NCBI RefSeq assembly: GCF_000765695.2
Contig: NZ_JRPB02000003.1
Span: 124,001 to 188,000, forward strand
From: Helicobacter sp. MIT 11-5569
Lineage (GTDB): Bacteria; Campylobacterota; Campylobacteria; Campylobacterales; Helicobacteraceae
Length of the DNA: 64,000 nucleotides
Direction: 5' to 3'
Of the stretch, positions 27,714 to 36,315 are shown piece by piece (position 1 is the first letter of the stretch; each line of letters opens with the position of its first letter). Below the pieces are notes generated by a model. It saw only the letters and a program-made list of their open reading frames with translations. It was not told the DNA's origin and ran no database searches. A program made the translations under genes and the position numbers.

Positions 27714-28548
27714 TACGATTAAAGAGTTGCTAGATGAAGCAGTGTGCGCTCTAGGAGAGAGTGGAATAGAGCGCGCAAGATTAGAAGCAGAGATTCTACT
27801 TGGTTTCGTGCTAGATTATAATAGGGTTGAGTTGCATTGTCGCTATGATGAAAATGTGCATCCTTTTTATGCGGAATCCTTTTGGCGTCTTATTAAACGT
27901 AGGCGTTTGCATGAGCCTATTGAATATTTAGTGGAGAAAGTTAGTTTTTATGGGGAGGAATTTTATATTTCTCATGGTGCATTGATTCCGCGTCCTGAAA
28001 CAGAGATTTTAATAGATAAAGCCTTAGAGATTATCACACAAAAGGGGTGCAAAAATATTGTTGAAATTGGCGTAGGGAGTGGGGCAATTAGCATTATGCT
28101 GTCTTTTTTGAAAAAAGATTCCACATTGTGTTTGCATGCAAGTGATATTTCTCCTGAAGCATTGTTTAATGCTTATGTGAATAAGATTAAATTTAATGCA
28201 AAGAATTTAGAATTGCACCATAGTTCTTATTTGGATTTTAATACAAAGCTTAGGCTTAAATTTGATGTTTTAATCGCAAATCCCCCTTATATTAAAAATG
28301 GAGAAAAGCTTCCTAAATCTCTTGGATTTGAACCTAAAAAAGCACTTTATGCTGGGGAAGTGGGAGATGAAATGCTTTTGCATATTATTGATTTGGCTTT
28401 TTTGCATAAGATTCCTTATGCGCTGTGCGAAATGGGTTATAATCAAAGAGAGAGTATTAAAGCGCATTTAGAAAAAATCCCGCATAAGTCTTTAGAGTTT
28501 TACAAAGATTTAGCGGGGCTAGACCGTGGTTTTGTGATTAGCTTTTAG
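27700..28548 (+). CDS. prmC: Peptide chain release factor N5-glutamine methyltransferase
   Basis: Methylates the glutamine of the GGQ motif in release factors RF1 and RF2, speeding termination. ATG 27700 gives 282 residues; the upstream TTG at 27670 lies inside the protease gene. The N-terminal helical domain carries the ARLEAEILLG segment, and the methyltransferase domain has IPRPETE near 106, the AdoMet loop EIGVGSGAISI near 127 and the catalytic NPPY at about 196-199. Its 3' end overlaps the convergent PilJ-like gene by 4 bases. Confidence 0.94.
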   Translation: MESHNTIKELLDEAVCALGESGIERARLEAEILLGFVLDYNRVELHCRYDENVHPFYAESFWRLIKRRRLHEPIEYLVEKVSFYGEEFYISHGALIPRPETEILIDKALEIITQKGCKNIVEIGVGSGAISIMLSFLKKDSTLCLHASDISPEALFNAYVNKIKFNAKNLELHHSSYLDFNTKLRLKFDVLIANPPYIKNGEKLPKSLGFEPKKALYAGEVGDEMLLHIIDLAFLHKIPYALCEMGYNQRESIKAHLEKIPHKSLEFYKDLAGLDRGFVISF

Positions 28549-29882
28549 GTGTATTCTTCAATTTCTTTTAGAATAATATGCAGTTTTTCAATAAGCTTTG
28601 CAGCGACAATAAGTTGTTCGCTAGATTGGATAGCAATATCCTCACCTAGATTAATGGCATTTTCAATATTTTGACGTTTGGAATCGCTAATTTGTGCATG
28701 AGAGAGCTTACTGCGAATCTCATCGCTAATCTTAGCGATTTCTTCACTAATAATTTCACTTAAATAAATAGTTTGATTGGAAGTTTCTTTTGTGCGCTCA
28801 ATTTGCTGAATGAAACGTGAAAGATTTTGGGAAGCTTGCGAGAGTTCGCTTTCTCCTTCTAGTTGAATTGCTTGTGCGAGATTTGTTTTAAGTTTTCCGC
28901 TTGCTAGAAGCTGTGTTTTATCGACAAAGCATTTTAGGATTCCATGAATTTTTAATAAGTGATAGATAGAATAAAGTGCTAATAAAAGCATAATGCAAGC
29001 AGCAGCATATTGGAATTTTTCTAAATAAGTGTGTGAGTGAATAGAAAGGTCGGAATAGAGATTAACTAACCAGTCAATTTCATTTAAAATTTCTGTATTT
29101 TGTTGGGAGATTTTGCGTAAGTTTGCGACAACAATATCTTGTGTTTCTAGGATTCCATTGATGTGCTTTGAGTATTCCTGCCAAAACTTATAAGCAGTAT
29201 TAATAGTTTTTGCAAGTTGTGGATTTTTTTGGTATTGTTTATTGTGATAAAAATCTGTGATAATCGTATCATATAGCTTATAACTTTCTTTGAACTCTTT
29301 ATAAGCGTAATCTTCCCAGTTGTTAATATAACGTATTAGCAAATATGCCATTCTTTGGCTAAGCATTCTTTGGCGTCCAGAATCATCAATTAATTGCGCA
29401 GGCATATTTGCAGCGACCATTGCTTTAACGATTTTGTCAGAGAGTTTTAACAGAGTTAAATTATTAGTGTATAAAAATTCTCTATCACTATAAAGCTTGC
29501 TTGCTTCTTGTTTGAAATACTCTACATAAGTTTTAAAATCATTCCATTCTTTGGCAATAACATCAAGCTTAGCAACAATAATTGTTTTGTTAGGGGGATT
29601 AATATTGCGTTTAGAATCTCCAAAGCGTAAAATATGTAAATTTTGTTCAAATTCATTTATTGCTTGATTGAGCGTTGTATAGTCTTTGCTATTTTGTGTG
29701 CTAATGATAAAAATCTCTTTTGTAATTTTTTGTGTTAGCATACGTTGTTTTCCTGCAATATTAATAATATGACCATCTTGAAGACTATTTTGGTTGATTA
29801 AAATTACAGAAAAAATCATTACTGCTACACATAGGGTTGTAAGGATTCCAAGAGCAATAAGACGTGTTACGATTTTTGTCAT
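28545..29882 (-). CDS. Membrane sensor with duplicated PilJ/NarX-type domain, no visible output domain
   Basis: A 445-residue inner-membrane protein with a helix at about 8-30, a periplasmic region and a second helix at about 291-311. The periplasmic part holds two PilJ/NarX-type motifs, AGKQRMLTQK (44-52) and SGRQRMLSQR (169-177); this motif is the nitrate/nitrite P-box in NarX-like sensors. A HAMP-like stretch and a helical tail of about 110 residues follow, with neither a histidine-kinase domain nor the methyl-accepting hairpin tip. ATG overlaps the stop of the Crp/Fnr gene, so the two are coupled, suggesting a joint sensing task. What it signals to is unknown. Confidence 0.75.
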   Translation of the reverse strand: MTKIVTRLIALGILTTLCVAVMIFSVILINQNSLQDGHIINIAGKQRMLTQKITKEIFIISTQNSKDYTTLNQAINEFEQNLHILRFGDSKRNINPPNKTIIVAKLDVIAKEWNDFKTYVEYFKQEASKLYSDREFLYTNNLTLLKLSDKIVKAMVAANMPAQLIDDSGRQRMLSQRMAYLLIRYINNWEDYAYKEFKESYKLYDTIITDFYHNKQYQKNPQLAKTINTAYKFWQEYSKHINGILETQDIVVANLRKISQQNTEILNEIDWLVNLYSDLSIHSHTYLEKFQYAAACIMLLLALYSIYHLLKIHGILKCFVDKTQLLASGKLKTNLAQAIQLEGESELSQASQNLSRFIQQIERTKETSNQTIYLSEIISEEIAKISDEIRSKLSHAQISDSKRQNIENAINLGEDIAIQSSEQLIVAAKLIEKLHIILKEIEEYT

Positions 29883-30562
29883 TTTAATTCCTGTTTGAAA
29901 ATTTGTTGGAGTTTTTTTCTATCTTTAATTTGAATTTTTCCTTGCGAGTCTGTGGTTAGAATCGCATCACGATGCAGTTTTTTAAGGATTCTTGAGAGTG
30001 TTTCTGGCTGAATGTTTAAAATGGCTGCATTTTCTTGTTTTTTGCGCGCGTTAAAAAGCTCAAGTTGGTGAAAAAGCGCATAAGCAAGCTTTGCGGTGCT
30101 ATCAAAGATAAGTTCTTTTTGGATTACTTCAGCAAATAATTGGAGTTTGTTTGAAGTTGCTTTAAAAAAGAGTTCTAAGATTTCTGCATTTTGTTTTAGA
30201 AGAAGGTTTAATTTTTTGCCATCAAAGCATGCAATATAGGAATCTTGTATGCACTCAATATTGCAAAAAGAAGTAAAAGTGTCGCATTGTATTTGAAAAT
30301 CTAGCAATAAACCATTATTTAGGATTCCTAAAAAGACTTCATTATCAAAACGTCCGACTTTATAAAGTTTGACCGAACCTTGTAAGAGAAAATAAAGAGA
30401 ATTGCAACAATCTTCTTCATAAAGGATAATTTCTTTTGGCTTAAAAAGTTTTAATGTGGTGATTTGTAGAAGTTCTTGAACGCTATGCGCACTTAGGGTG
30501 TCAAAGGGGGCAAAGGAATCCAAAGGGCTAAATGCTTGCAAAGATAACTCCATCGATTCCAT
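29879..30562 (-). CDS. Crp/Fnr-family transcription regulator
   Basis: A 227-residue regulator with an N-terminal cyclic-nucleotide-binding-type barrel (EIILYEEDCCNSLYFLLQGSVKLYKVG near 44-70) and a C-terminal winged helix with NIQPETLSRILKKLHRDAIL near 180-200. There is no FNR-type cluster of four cysteines. The frame stays open upstream, but ATG 30562 or 30553 is preferred because it matches the expected N-terminus; the open frame to 30661 lies in the preceding gene. It overlaps that gene's end by 35 bases. Pairing with a PilJ/NarX-type sensor hints at respiratory or nitrogen-oxide control, an inference. Confidence 0.82.
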   Translation of the reverse strand: MESMELSLQAFSPLDSFAPFDTLSAHSVQELLQITTLKLFKPKEIILYEEDCCNSLYFLLQGSVKLYKVGRFDNEVFLGILNNGLLLDFQIQCDTFTSFCNIECIQDSYIACFDGKKLNLLLKQNAEILELFFKATSNKLQLFAEVIQKELIFDSTAKLAYALFHQLELFNARKKQENAAILNIQPETLSRILKKLHRDAILTTDSQGKIQIKDRKKLQQIFKQELK

Positions 30563-30920
30563 AATTTGCAGTAGATTCAATCGCATTTTCATCTTGAATG
30601 CAAAAAAGGATTTTTGTATCAAAAAGATAAATTTCTGCAAGTTTTTGTAAAGTGCTTGCAAATGTTAAGTCTTTTGTGAGCAAAAAGCGCGCATTGAGAT
30701 TGACTAATAGCAAGGCTTCTTTGATATTAGTAGGAATCACGCTAAAGCTTACACGATTTTCTTTGCAAAAATTTGCTAGATTTAAAAGCTCTTCAAAACT
30801 TTGGCATTGCAGGATTAAAAAATCACTAGGCAGAGAATTTTCAATTGCATTTTTGGAGCTTACAATTCTAAGATTTAAAGGGCTAATTAGCGGGTGATTT
30901 AAAATTAGCATTTTGCGCAT
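30528..30920 (-). CDS. Conserved hypothetical protein, 130 residues
   Basis: I do not recognise this protein. It alternates short beta and alpha segments (LRIVSSKNAI, FLILQCQSFEELLNLANFC, RVSFSVIPTNIKEALLLVNLNARFLLT), which suggests a small alpha/beta fold related to receiver or TIM-barrel-fragment proteins. No signal peptide or metal motif. It overlaps the upstream PP0621-family gene by 16 bases and the downstream regulator by 35 bases, so it is embedded in the tatB-to-sensor operon and translation is likely coupled. Confidence 0.65.
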   Translation of the reverse strand: MRKMLILNHPLISPLNLRIVSSKNAIENSLPSDFLILQCQSFEELLNLANFCKENRVSFSVIPTNIKEALLLVNLNARFLLTKDLTFASTLQKLAEIYLFDTKILFCIQDENAIESTANYGIDGVIFASI

Positions 30921-31108
30921 TCCTTTGAGCAGTAATATTTACCATCTTGAATGATTGCTTCTTCGCTTGAAACATAGATTCCACAAGTGTTGCATTCTAA
31001 CATAATGGAATCTTTTTTATGTTCTTTTTTTTGGCTCTCTTTTGGTTTTCTAAAAAAGAAAAAATAAATTCCAAAAATACAGAGTGCAAATATTATCCAT
31101 TTTAACAT
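30905..31108 (-). CDS. PP0621-family small membrane zinc-ribbon protein
   Basis: A 67-residue protein with an N-terminal membrane helix (about 2-20), a lysine-rich linker and a C-terminal zinc-ribbon-like module with CxxC (CNTCGIYV) and CxxxCxxC (CSKECAKC), the pattern of PP0621 family proteins. Function unknown. It overlaps the end of rsmG by 7 bases. Confidence 0.8.
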   Translation of the reverse strand: MLKWIIFALCIFGIYFFFFRKPKESQKKEHKKDSIMLECNTCGIYVSSEEAIIQDGKYYCSKECAKC

Positions 31109-31665
31109 AAAATATCCTTTCCATTAATGACAATATATTGTAAAAGATTTTGGCTGAAACGTGAATATTTTAAGCCATTTGGAATCTCATTATCTACATT
31201 TGAGCCTTTATAAAGGAGTAATAATGTCTCTTCTTTGATACAATGTTTGCATTTTTCTAGGAGTGTTGCAAGTGAAAATGTAGCACGGGAAGTGATGAGG
31301 TCTGGCAAAATAGGGAGATTTAGAGATTCTATTTTTTTGCGCTGAATACTTAGATTTTCAAGCTTTAAACTTGCTTTGACATTTTGTAAAAATGCAGCTT
31401 TTTTTGCATTTGGCTCACACAGGATTGTTGGAATCTTAAGCGCAATGTGCATAGGGATTGCTGGGAATCCATTACCGCTACCAATATCAAGCAATAGATG
31501 CTTTTTGCTAAAATCAATTTTTTGCAAAGGAAATAAAGAATCTTCAATATTTTTTTGAATATGATTTGTATCTTTTGCGCCACTTAAACTATGGATAGTG
31601 TTCCATTGATGAAGCATAATTTTGTAGGATTTTAAAAGTTCTAATTGTGTGGAATCTAAAGACAT
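31102..31665 (-). CDS. rsmG: 16S rRNA guanine-527 N7-methyltransferase
   Basis: Methylates G527 of 16S rRNA; loss gives low-level streptomycin resistance in other bacteria. The 187-residue protein has LLDIGSGNGFPAIPMHI (AdoMet loop, about 58-74) and LPDLITSRATFSLATLLE near 123-140, the family signature region. It lies 7 bases after queA, as in H. pylori (HP1062-HP1063 in my recollection). Confidence 0.93.
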   Translation of the reverse strand: MSLDSTQLELLKSYKIMLHQWNTIHSLSGAKDTNHIQKNIEDSLFPLQKIDFSKKHLLLDIGSGNGFPAIPMHIALKIPTILCEPNAKKAAFLQNVKASLKLENLSIQRKKIESLNLPILPDLITSRATFSLATLLEKCKHCIKEETLLLLYKGSNVDNEIPNGLKYSRFSQNLLQYIVINGKDILC

Positions 31666-31672
31666 TTGTTGC

Positions 31673-32770
31673 CTATAAAATTAACATTCCATCGCCATAA
31701 GAATAAAAGCGATAGTTGTGCGCAATAGCTTCTTGATAGAGACTTAAGGTTTGTTCTAATCCTATAAAAGAAGCAACTAGCATTAAAAGGGTTGTTTTTG
31801 GAAGGTGGAAATTTGTCAAAAGTGCATTGGTAGCTTTTGGAGGATTTTTTGGGTGCAAAAATAAATCACATTCCCCGCTTAGCTCTTCTCCGCTTAAGAA
31901 GGCTTTGTGCCTTGCGTAAGCTTCGATTGTCCGCGCTGCTGTTGTCCCAATAGCTGTAATGTGTTTTGCATTTTTGAGCTTTTGGGCAGAATCTTTAGAG
32001 ATAAAAAAGGATTCCTTGTGCATTGTGTGTTCTAAAATATTTTCTGCTTGCACGCTCATAAAAGTGCCTGCACCAACATGCAAGGTGATTTCTGTGGTAT
32101 TAAAAGTTTGTTGCAAAGATTGATAAGATTCCTTGCTAAAATGCAAAGAAGCAGTAGGGGCAGCGATTGCTCCTAGGCATTTTGCAAAGACACTTTGGTA
32201 ATCGTTTTTGTCTGCTTTTGTTGAATCGCGTTTGATATAAGGTGGCAAAGGGATATGCCCAAATTGTTCTAAAAAGGAAAAAAATGTATCTTTGCTTAAG
32301 AGGATTCTTGTGTTGTTTTGTATTGTAAAAAATTCTAATTCCTTAAAACCTGCGCCTAGCTCTGAAGAATCTTTTAAGATTCTAGCAAAAATATTTTTTG
32401 TAAAACCAATAGAATGTCCAACTCTCAAACGCCCCTTGCATTGCATTAAATAGCGATTATCTCCAAGCTCTTTATGAAAGAGTGCTTCAATTTTTGCTCC
32501 ATTGCAAGCTTGTAGATTTGTGGAATCGCAGGGAGGGGTTAAAAGTTTTTTTCCGTAGATTCTAGCAGGAAGAACTTTTGTATTATTAAAAACAAGCAAT
32601 GTATCTTTAGGCAAAAAACTAGCAAAATCTTTAAAAGTGCTATGTGTTATCGTGGAATCTTTGCGGTTAAACACAAGCAATTTTGCGGCTTCTTTTGGAG
32701 ATATAGGGGTTGTTGCAATTTGTTCTTTAGGGAGTGTGTAATCATAGCTTTCTAGGGCTAAAGGATTCAT
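31673..32770 (-). CDS. queA: S-adenosylmethionine:tRNA ribosyltransferase-isomerase
   Basis: Transfers the ribosyl part of AdoMet to 7-aminomethyl-deazaguanine in tRNA, the penultimate step to queuosine. The 365-residue protein begins with the family segment YDYTLPKEQIATTPISPKEAAKLLV and carries LVFNNTKVLPARIYGKK near 58-74, GAIAAPTASLHFS near 201, TLHVGAGTFMSVQAE and NFHLPKTTLLMLVASF near 328-343. ATG overlaps the tatC stop by 4 bases. Confidence 0.97.
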   Translation of the reverse strand: MNPLALESYDYTLPKEQIATTPISPKEAAKLLVFNRKDSTITHSTFKDFASFLPKDTLLVFNNTKVLPARIYGKKLLTPPCDSTNLQACNGAKIEALFHKELGDNRYLMQCKGRLRVGHSIGFTKNIFARILKDSSELGAGFKELEFFTIQNNTRILLSKDTFFSFLEQFGHIPLPPYIKRDSTKADKNDYQSVFAKCLGAIAAPTASLHFSKESYQSLQQTFNTTEITLHVGAGTFMSVQAENILEHTMHKESFFISKDSAQKLKNAKHITAIGTTAARTIEAYARHKAFLSGEELSGECDLFLHPKNPPKATNALLTNFHLPKTTLLMLVASFIGLEQTLSLYQEAIAHNYRFYSYGDGMLIL

Positions 32771-33525
32771 TTGTGTGTTTCTTCTTCTAAGGATTCTTCA
32801 AGTTCTTCAGCTGGTTTGTAGGGATTCACAAGTTTTGCAATCATAATAGAAAGCCCATAAAGCAAAACTAAGGGAATCGCCATTAAAAATTGTGAAAGCA
32901 CATCAGGAGGAGTAAGAATCGCTGCTAAAATAAAGATAAAAACAATAGCAAATTTAAAGTATTCTTTGAGTGTTCTATCTGTTACAAGCCCGACTTTTGC
33001 TAGAAAAAATGTAATCACAGGAAGTTCAAAAGATACGCCAAAGCCTACCATTAATTTTGCAAAAAAACCTACATAATCTCCAATACTAGGAAGTGCGGTA
33101 AAAAGCTGACTACCAAAATTAATCAAATATCCAAATCCAATAGGAAAAGCAATATAATAGGCAAATGCGCAACCGCATAAAAAGAAAAATGTCCCAAAAA
33201 TCACAAAAGGAATCACAAGCTTTTTTTCATTCTCATAAAGTCCCGGAGCTACAAATGCCCAAATTTGCCAAAAGATAACAGGAAGCGCAAAAATAAAAGC
33301 ACTAAAAAACGCAACTTTAAGTGCAGTGAAAAACGCTTCACCAACTTGCGTAAAAATCACACTTTCGCGCCCTTTTGGCAAAGCTGCGCTTAAAGGAGCA
33401 ACCATCCAATCTAAAATAATCTCCCAAAAATAAAAAGAGATAGCAAAAGTAACTAACAGAGCGATAGTAATGTTGATGAGGCAACGGCGTAAGTCTTGAA
33501 TATGTGGTTTTAAGTCTTCAAGCAT
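32767..33525 (-). CDS. tatC: Twin-arginine translocase subunit TatC
   Basis: Inner-membrane receptor for folded proteins bearing twin-arginine signal peptides. The 252-residue protein opens with LEDLKPHIQDLRRCLI (H-x2-ELR equivalent: HIQDLRRCL), has six helices, the FVAPGLYENEKK segment (about 90-101) with the conserved glutamate, and a glutamate-rich tail. Coupled to tatB by a one-base overlap. No tatA is in the window. Confidence 0.96.
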   Translation of the reverse strand: MLEDLKPHIQDLRRCLINITIALLVTFAISFYFWEIILDWMVAPLSAALPKGRESVIFTQVGEAFFTALKVAFFSAFIFALPVIFWQIWAFVAPGLYENEKKLVIPFVIFGTFFFLCGCAFAYYIAFPIGFGYLINFGSQLFTALPSIGDYVGFFAKLMVGFGVSFELPVITFFLAKVGLVTDRTLKEYFKFAIVFIFILAAILTPPDVLSQFLMAIPLVLLYGLSIMIAKLVNPYKPAEELEESLEEETHK

Positions 33526-34001
33526 TAAGATTCCTTGTGCGTATCTTGATTGAGATTTGAACCAAAGCTTAGAGTGGTTTTATTGTTTGCTTCTAGCTTG
33601 ATTTCTTTTAGATTTGGGTTTGTAGGTTGGGCTTTTTGTGATTCTTCTTGTGGCGTAGAATCTTTGGGGTTGGAATTTGTTTGAGGCTTTGCTTCTGTGT
33701 TTTTAGAAGTTTGTGTCTCATTTAAGAGGTTGTCATCTAAATCAAGTGCTTTTAAATCAAATTCTTTTGTCAAATTTTGCGCACCTTGTGTAATGCTATT
33801 TTTATAAGCTAAAGCTTCTTCTTTGATTTTATTGAGATTGATTTCTTTATCCAAACTTTCTTTTGCATCGTCCATTGTTTTTTTTACAGCACGAAAAAAC
33901 TTTGCCATATCTACGAGTGCTTTTGGTAATTTTTCTGGTCCTAAAAAGATAATTGCAACGACTGCAACCATTAAAATCTCAAAAAATCCCATTCCAAACA
34001 T
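33525..34001 (-). CDS. tatB: Twin-arginine translocase subunit TatB
   Basis: Forms the substrate receptor with TatC. The 158-residue protein has the single N-terminal helix (MFGMGFFEILMVAVVAIIFLGPEKLP, with the FLGPEKLP hinge at about 19-26), an amphipathic helix (MAKFFRAVKKTMDDAKE) and a polar glutamine/serine-rich tail typical of TatB rather than TatA. It is first in an eight-gene run ending with the PilJ-like sensor. Confidence 0.93.
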   Translation of the reverse strand: MFGMGFFEILMVAVVAIIFLGPEKLPKALVDMAKFFRAVKKTMDDAKESLDKEINLNKIKEEALAYKNSITQGAQNLTKEFDLKALDLDDNLLNETQTSKNTEAKPQTNSNPKDSTPQEESQKAQPTNPNLKEIKLEANNKTTLSFGSNLNQDTHKES

Positions 34002-34102
34002 TGTTAAATTGCCTTTTTTGTTAGCTAAACTTGGGATTCTATCTAATTTTGGAATAAAGTGTGCTTAGAAAAGTTTAGAAATTTTATTTTAAGAGGGAAA
34101 AA

Positions 34103-34414
34103 ATGATTCTGAAAAAAATAGTTTTTGTTGGGTTGTTAGTTTGCGCTTTGATAGGTTTTAGTGGTTGTATTTCTGCAAAGGCAGACGCATTTTTGCTTGG
34201 TGCTGGGTTAGGTTCTGTAACAACAGCTTATTTTTTAAATGGAGGAAGCATAGCGGGATATAGTATGCGTTCCTTGCAAAATGGAAGTAGAAATCCTTCT
34301 ATGCAACAATATCAAGATTTTTCAGTTCCTAGTGAGCTAGAGTGGCAATATATGGGAGAAGAGATTTTCTCTGAAGCGCAACTACGACAAGCGCACACTA
34401 AGGGAAGACTTTAA
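34103..34414 (+). CDS. Small lipoprotein, conserved hypothetical
   Basis: A 103-residue precursor with an N-terminal membrane helix and a lipobox-like FSGC at residues 19-22, so probably a lipoprotein. The mature part has a glycine-rich segment (LLGAGLGSVTTAYFLNGGSI) and a C-terminal acidic helix. AAGAGGG precedes the ATG. It stands alone between the divergent tatB gene and the convergent leuC gene (9-base gap). I cannot name a function. Confidence 0.75.
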   Translation: MILKKIVFVGLLVCALIGFSGCISAKADAFLLGAGLGSVTTAYFLNGGSIAGYSMRSLQNGSRNPSMQQYQDFSVPSELEWQYMGEEIFSEAQLRQAHTKGRL

Positions 34415-34423
34415 TAGAATCCC

Positions 34424-35689
34424 TTAGTCGCGTGGGTCTGCGATTCTACCTTTAATCGCACTGATTGCTGCAACAGCAGAATTTGCAAGATAGACTTCTG
34501 AATTTCTAGCACCCATTCTTCCTACAAAGTTGCGGTTTGTTGTAGAAACGCAACGTTCATTATCGCCTAAAATCCCCATATATCCGCCAAGACATGCTCC
34601 GCAAGTAGGATTTGAGATAAGCGCACCAGAATCCAAAAGAATATCAATATAGCCAAGTTTATGCGCATCTTTATAGATTTGTTGTGTTCCGGGTGTGATG
34701 ATGAGTCGCACATCAGAATGCACTTTTTTGCCCTTTAGGATTTCACTTGCAATTTTTAAATCACTCAAACGCCCATTTGTGCAACTTCCGATGAAAACTT
34801 GGTCGATTTTTAGATTATCTTTAACAGCTTGTGTGATACTTTTTCCATTACTTGGTAAGAAAGGATAAGCAACAACAGGTTCAAGTTTGCTAATATCAAT
34901 CGTGATTGTGTGTGTGTAATTTGCATTGGAATCTGAGAAAAATTCTTTTGGCTGCGTGCGTAGGTTAGGGCGGCTTGCTAAAAACTCTCGTGTAATGGAA
35001 TCTGGAGCAATGATTCCATTTTTTGCTCCTGCTTCTATCGCCATATTACAAAGAGAGAATCTATCGTCCATATTAAGATGAGAAATGCCTTCCCCGCAAA
35101 ATTCTAAAGTTTGATAAAGCGCGCCATCTACGCCAATTTGACGGATAATTTCTAAGATTAAATCTTTGCCATAAATGTGTGTTGCAGGCTTACCGATAAA
35201 TTCTACTTTAATAGAGCTTGGCACTTTAAACCAATTACGCCCTGTAATCATTGCATAGGCTAAATCTGTGCTTCCCATACCTGTGCTAAATGCGCCAAGT
35301 GCTCCATGTGTGCAAGTATGAGAATCTGCTCCAATAATCACATCACCACTTACGACAAGCCCCTTTTCTGGTAGAAGTGCGTGTTCAATCCCCATATCCT
35401 TTTCATCGAAAAAATGTTTAAGTTGGTGTTTTTTAGCAAAATCACGACTAATTTTTGCTTGATTGGCACTTGCAATATCTTTTGCGGGGATAAAATGATC
35501 CATAACAATGCAAAATCCATCAGGATTTGCTAATTGCTTTGCACCGCTTTCTTCAAAGGCTTTAATAGAAAGTGGTGTTGTAATATCATTGCCAATTACC
35601 ATATCAATAGGAGAATCTACAATATCTCCAGCATAAACTTCTTTTCCTACATGGTGTGAAAAAATCTTTTCAGTAATTGTTTGTCCCAT
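34424..35689 (-). CDS. leuC: 3-isopropylmalate dehydratase large subunit, short (archaeal/type 2) form
   Basis: Aconitase-family subunit of the leucine-pathway isomerase, requiring LeuD. The 421-residue length and the opening TITEKIFSHHVGKEVYAGDIVDS correspond to the LeuC type 2/homoaconitase group, not the 470-residue E. coli type. The [4Fe-4S] cysteines are seen in GSCTNG near 301 and NPTCGACLGG near 357-366. leuD is not adjacent and not in the window. It follows hisG by 11 bases, at the end of the long minus-strand run. Specificity could be another 2-hydroxyacid hydrolyase. Confidence 0.88.
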   Translation of the reverse strand: MGQTITEKIFSHHVGKEVYAGDIVDSPIDMVIGNDITTPLSIKAFEESGAKQLANPDGFCIVMDHFIPAKDIASANQAKISRDFAKKHQLKHFFDEKDMGIEHALLPEKGLVVSGDVIIGADSHTCTHGALGAFSTGMGSTDLAYAMITGRNWFKVPSSIKVEFIGKPATHIYGKDLILEIIRQIGVDGALYQTLEFCGEGISHLNMDDRFSLCNMAIEAGAKNGIIAPDSITREFLASRPNLRTQPKEFFSDSNANYTHTITIDISKLEPVVAYPFLPSNGKSITQAVKDNLKIDQVFIGSCTNGRLSDLKIASEILKGKKVHSDVRLIITPGTQQIYKDAHKLGYIDILLDSGALISNPTCGACLGGYMGILGDNERCVSTTNRNFVGRMGARNSEVYLANSAVAAISAIKGRIADPRD

Positions 35690-35700
35690 TTTTGCTCCTT

Positions 35701-36315
35701 TTAAAGATTTAATGAAGTTTTAAAATAGTTTTGGATTTCCAAAATTGTTTGTTGTTGCATATAAAAGCTGTTTGGATTTGCTACTAAATATGCGCTAATA
35801 TCCATAATAGTATGGTCAATTTTTAGGTTATTTTGACGCATTGTATCACCGGTTTCCACCAAATCCACAATCGCATCAGCCATTCCTACAAGAGGGGCTA
35901 GCTCAATAGAGCCATAAAGTTTAATAATCTCTACACTCATTGCTTTTTGTGCAAAAAATTTTTTTGTGATATTGACCATTTTTGTGGCAATTTTTAAATT
36001 AGGATTTGCAAAATCAAAGGTATAAGAATTTGGCGAACCAATGCAAACTCTGCATTTTCCAAATCCTAAATCAAGCAAGCGCACAAGAGGGCTTTTTTGT
36101 TCCTCTAAAACATCTAACCCAACAACTCCAATATCTGCTACACCACGTTCTATATAGGCTGGAACATCTTGATTTCTTACAAGCATAAAACTAAAATTTT
36201 CTTTTTCTAAAATTAGTTTGCGGTCTTCAAATTGTAGTGGTGTATTTAAAAAATGCTCAAAAATCTTTAATGTTTTTTCAGCATTTCTCCCCTTTGGTAA
36301 TGCAACCCTAATCAT
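35701..36315 (-). CDS. hisG: ATP phosphoribosyltransferase, short form (HisG-S)
   Basis: Catalyses the first step of histidine synthesis. The 204-residue protein is the short form, lacking the C-terminal regulatory domain, which in other bacteria works with HisZ. Motifs: MIRVALPKGR at the start, RNQDVPAYIERGVADIGVVGLDVLEE (about 47-72), and the phosphoribosyl-binding segment GMADAIVDLVETGDTMRQNNL near 140-160. ATG overlaps the coaX stop by 4 bases. No hisZ in the window. Confidence 0.94.
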   Translation of the reverse strand: MIRVALPKGRNAEKTLKIFEHFLNTPLQFEDRKLILEKENFSFMLVRNQDVPAYIERGVADIGVVGLDVLEEQKSPLVRLLDLGFGKCRVCIGSPNSYTFDFANPNLKIATKMVNITKKFFAQKAMSVEIIKLYGSIELAPLVGMADAIVDLVETGDTMRQNNLKIDHTIMDISAYLVANPNSFYMQQQTILEIQNYFKTSLNL

